Below are positions 1-5,500 of a stretch of 5,500 nt of DNA, in pieces. The notes under the pieces were generated by a model. It saw only the letters and a list, made by a program, of their open reading frames with translations, was not told the origin of the DNA and did not search any database. How positions within the stretch are numbered: position 1 is the stretch's first letter; the number at the start of each line of letters is the position of its first letter. This stretch comes from Prevotella sp. CAG:732 (GTDB lineage Bacteria; Bacteroidota; Bacteroidia; Bacteroidales; Bacteroidaceae): the NCBI GenBank assembly GCA_000436035.1, contig FR893211.1, forward strand, positions 1 to 5,500, read 5' to 3'. Both the position numbers and the translations under genes were made by a program.

Positions 1-156
1 GGTGGTGGCTTCGGTGGCTGCACCATCAACTTGGTAAAGGACGACCTCTACGACAAGTTCTGCGAGGATGTTACCGCTAAGTTCACAGCTAAGTATGGTC
101 ACGCTCCAGAGATTTACCCAGTTGTCATCTCTGAGGGTTCTCACAAGGTTTGCTAA
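1..156 (+). CDS. galK: Galactokinase, C-terminal end (5' part outside window)
   Basis: The reading frame is open from the first base and ends at TAA 154-156, giving the last 51 residues. It begins with GGGFGGC, the third conserved glycine-rich motif of GHMP-family sugar kinases. In galactokinase this motif packs against the active site. The tail (…INLVKDDLYDKF…YGHAPEIYPV…) fits the usual C-terminal alpha/beta end of the family. Galactokinase phosphorylates alpha-D-galactose with ATP to galactose 1-phosphate, the first committed Leloir step, in the cytoplasm. The gene looks like the last of its transcript, since a strong terminator lies about 125 bp downstream. Only the C-terminus is visible, so another GHMP kinase is possible but less likely given the sugar-catabolism neighbourhood. 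Confidence 0.88.
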   Translation, partial: GGGFGGCTINLVKDDLYDKFCEDVTAKFTAKYGHAPEIYPVVISEGSHKVC

Positions 157-159
157 TCA

Positions 160-246
160 GCTAGCAACACAAGACACAGTTACACCTTATTATATATAAG
201 AGGCTAGCCAAACAGGTGATAGAAATCTATCAAACAATAGGCTAGC
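160..246. repeat. Three GCTAGC palindromes in the galK 3' UTR
   Basis: The hexamer GCTAGC occurs at 160-165, 203-208 and 241-246, with start-to-start spacings of 43 and 38 bp. The last two share the longer form AGGCTAGC (201-208 and 239-246), and the middle one extends to the 8-bp palindrome GGCTAGCC (202-209). Because each copy is self-complementary, any two could pair in RNA to form alternative hairpins. The role is unknown. Candidates are RNA structure upstream of the terminator or protein-binding sites; chance is also possible. Confidence 0.5.
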
Positions 247-279
247 AAGAACTTTAAGAAATATAATAAGTACATATAC

Positions 280-320
280 AAAGCGCAATGGATAACGAAG
301 TCGTTTCCATTGCGCTTTTT
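280..320 (+). terminator. Intrinsic terminator after galK
   Basis: The perfect 13-bp arms AAAGCGCAATGGA (280-292) and TCCATTGCGCTTT (306-318) are extended, after a one-base bulge at 293, by AACGA/TCGTT (294-298 and 301-305). The + strand continues the arm into TTTTT (316-320). A GC-containing stem followed by a T-run is the classic Rho-independent form on the + strand. It ends the transcript from the galactokinase gene and insulates it from the arabinose operon. Confidence 0.88.
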
Positions 321-371
321 CTGTTTGACCCTCCCCTATTCAGTGGCTTTTCGGCGCGTACCAAGATAAAT

Positions 372-388
372 AGTGTTAAAAAGACACT
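372..388. promoter_or_regulatory. Candidate AraR operator (inverted repeat)
   Basis: AGTGTTAAAAAGACACT has perfect 5-bp arms AGTGT/ACACT around a 7-bp A-rich centre. It lies 96 bp before the first gene of the arabinose operon and after the upstream terminator. AraR-type NUDIX regulators of Bacteroidota bind roughly 21-bp palindromes in front of ara operons, so location and symmetry fit. I cannot confirm the exact consensus from the sequence alone. Confidence 0.45.
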
Positions 389-430
389 TCCAAGTAAAAA
401 AAGTCTGCTAAATGCATGGAGGTTTAGAAA

Positions 431-446
431 TAAAATTGTAATTTTA
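431..446 (+). promoter_or_regulatory. A/T palindrome overlapping a possible -7 promoter element
   Basis: TAAAATTGTAATTTTA is a perfect inverted repeat with 7-bp arms and a GT centre. Bases 431-438 (TAAAATTG) match the Bacteroidota -7 element TAnnTTTG at all but one fixed position, and 439-446 (TAATTTTA) matches at all but the last. Neither has a convincing TTTG -33 box at the usual distance. Transcription starting here would leave a 5' leader of about 40 nt. This may be promoter, operator or both; the call is weak. Confidence 0.3.
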
Positions 447-484
447 CACCCAAAAACAAGTAAACAACAAAAAAACAACCTAAA

Positions 485-1672
485 ATGAGTAACGCAAAAA
501 GCCTTTTCATGGGAGTGGGAATTGCTGCAATCGCAACACTCTCCGCTTGTTCATCAAGCAACACAGGAAATTTGACACAGTCTGGTTTAAACCCTGCCGA
601 CTTTGATTCAACTGTTCTCGGCAAGAAGACTGAGTTGGTAACCCTCAAGAATGCAAATGGCATGGAAGTATGCCTCACCAACTATGGTGGACGTGTTGTT
701 TCCATCTCTGTTCCTGACAAGAACGGAAAGCCAACAGATGTTGTTTTGGGTTATGACAACATTCATCAGTATGCAGACACCCTCAACTCTCCTTCCGACT
801 ATGGTTCATCAGTAGGTCGCTATGCCAACCGTATTAAGGATGCCAAACTAAAATTGGCTGGTTCTGAATATCAGTTGAAGGCAAACGACAATGGCAACTG
901 CCTCCATGGCGGTGGTGCCACAGGATGGGTGAACCAGGTATATGACATCACAGAGAAGAACGATTCTTCTGTCACATTCGTCATCAATGCCAAGGATGGT
1001 GAGAATGGTTTCCCAGGCAATGTTACAGCCACAGCCACTTATACTGTGAAGAGTGACAACACCCTCGACATCGTATTTGGTGCGACAACAGACAAGGAGA
1101 CCGTCATCAACATGACCAACCACTCTTACTTCAACCTGAATGGCGACCCTTCTAAGGAAGGTTTCGACCAGGTGATGTATATCAATGCCGACAAGTTCAC
1201 TCCTTCAGACACACTCTATATCCCAACAGGTGAGATCAAGGACGTAGCGGGAACTCCAATGGACTTCCGCACTCCTACAGAGATTGGCAAGAAGGTGGAT
1301 TACAACTTCGACCAGATCAAAAATGCCACAGGATATGACCACAACTGGTGCTTGAACACCTATAAGGATGGCAAGGGCGACGACAAGACTGTTTGCGCAA
1401 GCCTCTACTCTCCTAAGAGCGGCATCTTGCTCGAAGTGTTCACCAACGAACCTGGCATCCAGGTTTATACAGGCAACTTCCAGGGCACAGGCATCGCTTG
1501 CAAGCACGGCATCAAGTATCCTAAGCACGTAAGTGTATGCTTCGAGAGCCAGAAATATCCAGACTCTCCTACCAAGATTTCACAGGGCGTGAAGGATTGG
1601 ACTGACGCCACCTTAAAACCAGGCGAGAAGTACTACTCTCACCTCGCTTACAAGTTTAGCGTGAAGAAGTAA
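485..1672 (+). CDS. galM: Aldose 1-epimerase (mutarotase), exported lipoprotein
   Basis: This 395-residue protein interconverts alpha and beta anomers of aldoses. Residues 1-22 form a lipoprotein signal peptide: a short Lys-containing start, a hydrophobic stretch, then the lipobox LSAC with lipidated Cys22. It should therefore be membrane-anchored outside the cytoplasm. The mutarotase fold fills about 45-393. Conserved residues are visible: GRYANRI (Arg112/Arg116), catalytic base region LHGG (His141), catalytic TNHSYFNL (His213), GYDHNW (Asp285), the catalytic Glu322 in FTNEPGIQVYTG, and the ESQ-YPDSP motif (354-361). The length suits a galM protein with a signal peptide. ATG 485 follows an A-rich leader and starts directly at the signal peptide. 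It is first in the ara operon, 67 bp before the symporter gene, so L-arabinose is its likely substrate rather than, or besides, galactose. The symbol reflects the family; 'araM' has also been used in this context. Confidence 0.93.
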   Translation: MSNAKSLFMGVGIAAIATLSACSSSNTGNLTQSGLNPADFDSTVLGKKTELVTLKNANGMEVCLTNYGGRVVSISVPDKNGKPTDVVLGYDNIHQYADTLNSPSDYGSSVGRYANRIKDAKLKLAGSEYQLKANDNGNCLHGGGATGWVNQVYDITEKNDSSVTFVINAKDGENGFPGNVTATATYTVKSDNTLDIVFGATTDKETVINMTNHSYFNLNGDPSKEGFDQVMYINADKFTPSDTLYIPTGEIKDVAGTPMDFRTPTEIGKKVDYNFDQIKNATGYDHNWCLNTYKDGKGDDKTVCASLYSPKSGILLEVFTNEPGIQVYTGNFQGTGIACKHGIKYPKHVSVCFESQKYPDSPTKISQGVKDWTDATLKPGEKYYSHLAYKFSVKK

Positions 1673-1739
1673 AAAATCATAGGCAAAACTAGCAAATCAT
1701 CAAAACAAAAATAACAATCTAAAACAAGAAAAAGAAATT

Positions 1740-3464
1740 ATGAATTGGAATTCAACAGAATTCGTATGGTTAGACTGGTTGGTACTTGCCATTGGTGTGG
1801 TAGGTGTCATTTGGGCAGTATGGCATGCGATCGTGAAAGACAGAAAAGCTCAGAAGGGAGAAGACTCTTCTGCTTACCTCTTTGGTAAGGGTGAGCCATG
1901 GTACGTAATCGGTATGGCCATCTTCGCTGCCAACATTGGTTCTGAGCACCTCGTTGGCTTGGCTGGTACAGGTGCCAAGAGTGGTGTCGGTATGGCTCAC
2001 TGGGAGATGCAGGGTTGGATGATCCTCATCTTGGGTTGGTTGTTCGTACCTTTCTATCAGTTGCTCATCAACAAGATGGGTAAGATTATCACCATGCCAG
2101 ACTTTCTGAAGTTCCGTTATACCCAGCGTACTGGTTCTTGGCTTTCTATCATCACCCTCGTAGCTTACATCCTCACCAAAGTGAGTGTCACTGCACTTAC
2201 TGGTGGTATCTTCTTCGAGTATCTTTGGGGCTTGAACTTCTGGGCAGGAGCCATCGGCTTGATCATCCTCACCACTATCTTCACCGTATTCGGTGGTATG
2301 AAGGGTGTGATGACCCTTTCTACAATTCAGACTCCTATCCTCGTGATCGGTTCTTTCTTGGTACTCTTCCTTGGACTCTCTGCACTGGGTGGTGGTAGCA
2401 TCACAGCAGGTTGGGCAGACATGATGGATTACTGTGGCAAGTTGAACAACGGCTATGGTACCACTCACATGTTCCACTGGGAGGCTGGTGACTCCATGTA
2501 CCAAGACTATCCAGGTTTCGTCGTATTCTTGGGTGCCACCATCATTGGTTTCTGGTATTGGTGTACAGACCAGCACATCGTTCAGCGTGTATTGGGCCAG
2601 GTACCAGGCGAAAGCAATGAGGAAGTGATGAAGCGTGCCCGTCGTGGTACCATCGCAGCCGGTTTCTTCAAGATTCTCCCTTGCTTCATGTTCTTGATTC
2701 CAGGTATGATCGCAGCTGCTTTGGCTCAAAAGGGTGCTATCCAGCTGAACGAGACTGACGCAGCCTTCGCCATCATGGTAAAGAGCGTTCTTCCTGCCGG
2801 CATCAAGGGTATCGTAACCATCGGTTTCATCTGCGCACTCGTTGCTTCATTGGCAGCCTTCTTCAACAGCTGCGCTACCCTCTTCACCGAGGACTTCTAC
2901 AAGCCTTTGAAGAAGGGTATGTCTGAGGCTCACTACGTACTCGTAGGTCGTATCGCTACAGTGGTAGTCGTTGTATTGGGTTTCGCATGGTTGCCTATCA
3001 TGATGAAGATGGATACATTGTACAACTATCTCCAGGGTATCCAGTCACTTTTGGCTCCAGCCATGGTTGCTGTGTTCGCCATGGGTATCTTCTTCAAGAA
3101 GATTACTCCTAAGGCAGGTGAATACACCATGATCACTGGCTTCCTCATCGGTATGCTTCGCCTTGTCACCAACGTCATCACAGATACAGGTAAGGCTACT
3201 ATGGATGGTACATTCTGGGATTGCACAGCATGGTTCTGGCAGACCAACTGGCTCGTATTCGAGTGCTGGTTGCTCGTCTTCCTCGTTATCTTCATGGTAG
3301 TAGTAAGCTGCTTCACACCAGCTCCAAGCAAGGAACAGGTAGAGGCTATCACCTTCACTGCCGACTTCAAGAAGTCTATCCGTGACAGTTGGAATGTATG
3401 GGATATCGTAGGCACTCTCGTTGTAGTAGGTCTCTGCGCAGCATTCTACGCATACTTCTGGTAA
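1740..3464 (+). CDS. SSS/SLC5-family sodium:sugar symporter, probably for L-arabinose
   Basis: This 574-residue inner-membrane protein has about 14 hydrophobic segments (roughly 11-31, 55-75, 93-111, 135-155, 158-183, 198-218, 258-275, 306-330, 352-375, 402-422, 432-452, 462-480, 505-523, 554-573), the LeuT-like layout of vSGLT and SGLT1. Family signatures are AANIGSEHLVGLAGTGAKSG (63-82), the broken TM1 with sugar-gate residues Asn65, Glu69 and His70; WYWCTDQHIVQRVLG (272-286); and ASLAAFFNSCATLFTEDFY (369-387), whose Ser370 lies at the Na2 sodium site. LQGIQSLLAP (431-440) aligns with the sugar-contacting glutamine region. It couples sodium entry to sugar uptake. It sits between the mutarotase and the regulator and araD/araA genes, which argues for L-arabinose; this is the position occupied by the arabinose transporter 'AraP' in related clusters. 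Substrate is inferred from context. ATG 1740 is the first ATG in frame after the upstream gene. Confidence 0.92.
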   Translation: MNWNSTEFVWLDWLVLAIGVVGVIWAVWHAIVKDRKAQKGEDSSAYLFGKGEPWYVIGMAIFAANIGSEHLVGLAGTGAKSGVGMAHWEMQGWMILILGWLFVPFYQLLINKMGKIITMPDFLKFRYTQRTGSWLSIITLVAYILTKVSVTALTGGIFFEYLWGLNFWAGAIGLIILTTIFTVFGGMKGVMTLSTIQTPILVIGSFLVLFLGLSALGGGSITAGWADMMDYCGKLNNGYGTTHMFHWEAGDSMYQDYPGFVVFLGATIIGFWYWCTDQHIVQRVLGQVPGESNEEVMKRARRGTIAAGFFKILPCFMFLIPGMIAAALAQKGAIQLNETDAAFAIMVKSVLPAGIKGIVTIGFICALVASLAAFFNSCATLFTEDFYKPLKKGMSEAHYVLVGRIATVVVVVLGFAWLPIMMKMDTLYNYLQGIQSLLAPAMVAVFAMGIFFKKITPKAGEYTMITGFLIGMLRLVTNVITDTGKATMDGTFWDCTAWFWQTNWLVFECWLLVFLVIFMVVVSCFTPAPSKEQVEAITFTADFKKSIRDSWNVWDIVGTLVVVGLCAAFYAYFW

Positions 3465-3473
3465 ATCAAACAT

Positions 3474-3487
3474 TTTCCGAAAGGAAA
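3474..3487 (+). other. Small hairpin just after the symporter stop codon
   Basis: TTTCC-GAAA-GGAAA forms a 5-bp stem with a GAAA (GNRA-type) loop, starting 10 bases after the stop codon. No T-run follows, so it is not an intrinsic terminator. It could protect the 3' end of the upstream transcript or be chance. Confidence 0.4.
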
Positions 3488-3494
3488 CTCCATA

Positions 3495-3542
3495 GCATTT
3501 CAGCAAGCATCATCCTGCCAAAGGACAAGCTTGCTGAAATGC
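3495..3542 (+). other. Long stem-loop in the symporter-regulator spacer
   Basis: Perfect 14-bp arms GCATTTCAGCAAGC (3495-3508) and GCTTGCTGAAATGC (3529-3542) enclose a 20-base loop, which itself holds TCCT/AGGA (3513-3516 and 3522-3525). A 14-bp perfect match is far beyond chance for this spacing. The + strand continues into CAAAACTC rather than a T-run, so classical termination is unlikely. The minus-strand side also lacks a T-run. Likely roles are mRNA processing or stability that separates symporter levels from regulator levels, or partial attenuation. Confidence 0.7.
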
Positions 3543-3575
3543 AAAACTCAAAAACAAGAAATAAACATTTAAAAC

Positions 3576-3628
3576 TTGGCTTGAAGCCTATCTATCATAA
3601 TTTGGCTTAGAAGCCCAATCTATAATAA
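3576..3628 (+). repeat. Imperfect tandem repeat of about 26 bp, each copy with a GGCTT/AAGCC hairpin
   Basis: Copy 1 starts TTGGCTTGAAGCC (3576-3588) and copy 2 TTGGCTTAGAAGCC (3602-3615). Both continue with a similar tail, ATCTATCATAA against ATCTATAATAA. They differ by about two single-base indels and two substitutions. Each head is an inverted repeat, GGCTT/AAGCC with a 1- or 2-base centre. The pair ends 20 bp before the regulator start codon, a place suited to an operator pair or to RNA structure affecting translation. No known function is recognised. Confidence 0.55.
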
Positions 3629-3648
3629 CACAGAAAATCTAGAACATC

Positions 3649-4329
3649 ATGACACAATTTTACAACGAACATTCAAAAGTTCTCGTATCTGTTGACTGCA
3701 TCATCTTCGGTTTTAATGGCAACCAATTGCAGGTTCTCATCGGCAAACGCCAGATGGATCCAGGACGTGGCGAGTGGTCACTCTATGGTGGTTTCGTAGG
3801 ATTGAACGAAAATCTAGAGGATGCCGCCAATCGTGTCATTCTAGAACTCACAGGCATGAAAGGACTATACATCCGCCAAGTGGGAGCTTTCGGTCGCATC
3901 GACCGTGACCCAGGCGAGCGTGTCATCTCCATCGCCTACTGCGCACTTATCAATGTCAAGGATTATGACGATAAGCTTCGCATCCAGCATGGTTTGGAAT
4001 GGGTAAGTCTGAATGAATTACCACAACTCTATTCCGACCACAACCAAATGATACACAATGCGATTTCTCAGATTCGCCGCCGCATCAACACCGAGCCTCT
4101 GAGCTTCAAGTTATTGCCGGCACTCTTTACCCTCACCCAGCTGCAACATGTATTCGAGGCTGTGATGGGCGAAGAAATAGACAAGCGCAACTTCCGCAAG
4201 CGCATCAAGGACATCGACTTCATCGAGAAGACGGAACTCATCGACAAGGTTACTTCCAAGAGAGGCGCTGCCCTCTATCGCTTCAACAAGAAAGCATACG
4301 AGGAAGATCCTTCGTTCAACTTGAAATAG
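3649..4329 (+). CDS. araR: AraR-like transcriptional regulator, NrtR/NUDIX family
   Basis: This 226-residue protein has a Nudix-fold N-terminal domain (about 8-140) and a winged-helix C-terminal domain (about 150-220, with LFTLTQLQHVFEAVMG and the basic stretch KRNFRKRIKDIDF). The Nudix box at 48-70 keeps Gly48, Glu54, Arg62, Glu66 and Gly69, but the metal-binding glutamates of REUXEEXGU are replaced at 63 (Val) and 67 (Leu). Pyrophosphatase activity is therefore probably lost and the domain serves as a ligand sensor. In Bacteroidota such proteins (AraR of Bacteroides thetaiotaomicron) bind L-arabinose in the Nudix domain and ara operators through the winged helix. Its place directly before araD and araA fits arabinose control. 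An in-frame TAG at 3640-3642 makes ATG 3649 the first possible start. An NrtR-type sensor of another ligand, such as an ADP-ribose derivative, is the main alternative. Confidence 0.87.
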   Translation: MTQFYNEHSKVLVSVDCIIFGFNGNQLQVLIGKRQMDPGRGEWSLYGGFVGLNENLEDAANRVILELTGMKGLYIRQVGAFGRIDRDPGERVISIAYCALINVKDYDDKLRIQHGLEWVSLNELPQLYSDHNQMIHNAISQIRRRINTEPLSFKLLPALFTLTQLQHVFEAVMGEEIDKRNFRKRIKDIDFIEKTELIDKVTSKRGAALYRFNKKAYEEDPSFNLK

Positions 4330-4353
4330 AAAATAACTTAAACAATATATATT

Positions 4354-5055
4354 ATGTTAGAAGAATTAAAAGAAAAAGTGTTCAAGGCAAACCTTGACCT
4401 CGTAAAGCATAACCTCGTGCTTTTCACATGGGGTAATGTGAGTGGTATCGACCGTGAGAAAGGTCTCGTTGTCATCAAGCCATCCGGTGTAAGCTATGAC
4501 ACCATGAAGGCTAGCGACATGGTAGTAGTTGACTTGGAAACTGGCAAAGTCGTAGAAGGCGACTTAAACCCATCTTCTGATACTCCTACCCACTTGGTAC
4601 TCTATCGTGCCTTCCCAGAGTTGGGCGGCGTGGTACACACCCACTCCACCTATGCTACCGCTTGGGCTCAGGCAGGCTTGGACATCCCCAACATCGGCAC
4701 AACTCACGCCGACTACTTCCACGATTGCATCCCTTGCACTGATGCAATGACCGAGGACATGATGGCAGAATATGAGCACAACACGGGCGTTGTCATCGTT
4801 GACCGTTTCAAGAAAGACAACATCAACCCAGTTCACACTCCTGGCGTATTGGTCAAGAACCATGGTCCTTTCACATGGGGTAAGGATGCCGACGAGGCTG
4901 TTTATCACGCAGTGGTTGCAGAGCAGGTGGCAAAGATGGCGTTCATCTCTTTCAGCGTGAACCCTAACACCACCATGAACCCATTGCTCGTGGAGAAGCA
5001 CTTCAGCCGCAAGCATGGTCCTAACGCATATTACGGACAAAAGAAAAAGCACTAA
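4354..5055 (+). CDS. araD: L-ribulose-5-phosphate 4-epimerase
   Basis: This 233-residue cytoplasmic enzyme converts L-ribulose 5-phosphate to D-xylulose 5-phosphate, the last step bringing arabinose into the pentose phosphate pathway. It belongs to the zinc-dependent class II aldolase/epimerase family and matches E. coli AraD closely in length (231) and throughout. Visible features are TWGNVSG (25-31) and KPSGV (42-46) for phosphate binding, SSDTPTH with Asp76, zinc ligands His95 and His97 in VVHTHSTYATAWAQAG and His170 in NHGPFTWG, catalytic Asp120 in GTTHADYF, and Tyr227 in the C-terminal KHGPNAYYGQ. These equal E. coli D76, H95, H97, H171, D120 and Y229. It begins 24 bp after the regulator stop codon, so the two are almost surely co-transcribed, and it is followed after 42 bp by araA. 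All key residues are present; no defect is seen. Confidence 0.96.
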   Translation: MLEELKEKVFKANLDLVKHNLVLFTWGNVSGIDREKGLVVIKPSGVSYDTMKASDMVVVDLETGKVVEGDLNPSSDTPTHLVLYRAFPELGGVVHTHSTYATAWAQAGLDIPNIGTTHADYFHDCIPCTDAMTEDMMAEYEHNTGVVIVDRFKKDNINPVHTPGVLVKNHGPFTWGKDADEAVYHAVVAEQVAKMAFISFSVNPNTTMNPLLVEKHFSRKHGPNAYYGQKKKH

Positions 5056-5097
5056 TTTAATAAACAAAATAAACTAACAATAAAAACAACAACAATC

Positions 5098-5500
5098 ATG
5101 ATTAAGGCATTTGAAAATTACGAGATTTGGTTTGTAACTGGTGCACAGCTTCTTTACGGAGGCGAGACAGTGAAGATAGTAGATGGTCACTCCAAGGATA
5201 TGGTAGATGGCTTGAACAACAGTGGCATCATCCCTGTAAAGGTAGTTTACAAGGGTACCGCCAACTCTTCAGCTGAGGTAGAGGCCATCATGAAGGCTTC
5301 CAACAACGATGACAAGTGTGTAGGTATCATCACATGGATGCACACTTTCTCTCCAGCCAAGATGTGGATCAAGGGCTTGCAGTCTCTCAACAAACCTCTC
5401 CTCCATTTCCATACACAGTACAACGCAGAGCTTCCTTGGAAGGACATCGACATGGACTTCATGAACCTCAACCAGTCAGCTCACGGCGACATCGAGTTCG
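5098..5500 (+). CDS. araA: L-arabinose isomerase, N-terminal part (runs off window)
   Basis: ATG 5098 opens a frame that stays open to the window edge, giving 134 residues of a protein normally about 500 long. It starts with FENYEIWFVTGAQLLYGGET (5-24), the signature start of L-arabinose isomerase, and contains ITWMHTFSPAKMWIKGL and KPLLHFHTQYNAELPW followed by IDMDFMNLNQSAHGDIEF. These match E. coli AraA nearly residue for residue. The enzyme is a manganese-dependent hexameric isomerase that converts L-arabinose to L-ribulose in the cytoplasm, two steps before AraD. The catalytic glutamates and metal-binding histidines lie downstream and cannot be checked here. It is preceded by a 42-bp A-rich spacer without hairpins, consistent with an operon with araD. 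The kinase gene araB is not in view and may lie further downstream or elsewhere. Confidence 0.96.
   Translation, partial: MIKAFENYEIWFVTGAQLLYGGETVKIVDGHSKDMVDGLNNSGIIPVKVVYKGTANSSAEVEAIMKASNNDDKCVGIITWMHTFSPAKMWIKGLQSLNKPLLHFHTQYNAELPWKDIDMDFMNLNQSAHGDIEF

Larger units (their letters stand above)
157..484 (+). other. Intergenic region between galactokinase and arabinose operon
   Basis: This 328-bp stretch has no credible gene. It divides into two halves. Bases 157-279 are an AT-rich 3' untranslated region with three GCTAGC palindromes and a short hairpin TGATAG-AAAT-CTATCA (217-232). After the terminator at 280-320, bases 321-484 look like the regulatory region of the downstream operon. They hold an inverted repeat at 372-388, an A/T palindrome at 431-446, and an A-rich leader (448-484) running into the start codon. 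A 66-codon open frame crossing it (288-488) begins inside the terminator hairpin and shows no family resemblance. Confidence 0.8.

Noticed and set aside
157..279. Possible CRISPR or phage attachment repeats from the GCTAGC copies
   Set aside because: The repeated unit is only 6-8 bp, the copies are too few and there is no integrase or cas gene nearby.
288..488. 66-codon + strand open frame in the intergenic region
   Set aside because: It starts inside the terminator hairpin, spans the putative control region, overlaps the mutarotase start and resembles no known protein.
1770..2729. 319-codon open frame on the minus strand inside the symporter gene
   Set aside because: It is fully antisense to a clear SSS transporter, its product is charged with no recognisable domain, and it follows from codon bias on the coding strand.
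3495..3542. Long stem-loop as an intrinsic terminator after the symporter gene
   Set aside because: No T-run follows the stem on either strand, and the downstream genes belong to the same pathway. It is kept only as an RNA-structure candidate.
3389..3610. 73-codon + strand open frame across the symporter end and spacer
   Set aside because: It begins out of frame within the conserved symporter C-terminus and runs through hairpin repeats; no domain is visible.
3649..4329. Annotation as a catalytic NUDIX hydrolase
   Set aside because: Two of the metal-binding glutamates of the Nudix box are replaced, and the protein has a C-terminal winged-helix region in an operon context typical of AraR.

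Overview
This window is ordinary, recognisable chromosome from a gut- or oral-type Bacteroidota, most likely Prevotella/Segatella or a Bacteroides relative. Three things point there. Start codons follow A-rich leaders with no Shine-Dalgarno sequence. An exported lipoprotein mutarotase sits next to an SSS sodium symporter. The gene order (mutarotase, SSS symporter, NUDIX-type regulator, araD, araA) is the L-arabinose catabolic cluster known from this phylum. The genus is inferred, not proven.

Layout: 1-156 is the 3' end of a galactokinase gene. It is followed by a 3' untranslated stretch with three GCTAGC palindromes and a strong intrinsic terminator (280-320). From about 321 to 484 lies the likely control region of the next operon, with a perfect-armed inverted repeat AGTGT-N7-ACACT (372-388) and an A/T palindrome (431-446). 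Five genes on the + strand follow: a lipoprotein aldose 1-epimerase (485-1672), an SLC5/SSS sodium:sugar symporter (1740-3464), an AraR-like regulator with a degenerate Nudix box (3649-4329), L-ribulose-5-phosphate 4-epimerase AraD (4354-5055) and the start of L-arabinose isomerase AraA (5098 to beyond the window edge).

How they work together (inference from families): L-arabinose is anomerised outside the inner membrane by the lipoprotein mutarotase and imported with sodium by the symporter. AraA isomerises it to L-ribulose. A ribulokinase not seen in this window phosphorylates it, and AraD epimerises the product to D-xylulose 5-phosphate. The NUDIX-derived AraR would sense L-arabinose and control the operon.

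The least explained part is the 184-bp spacer between the symporter and regulator genes. It holds four inverted repeats and an imperfect tandem duplication, but no T-tract terminator. I saw no CRISPR array, mobile element, RNA gene or clearly undescribed system.
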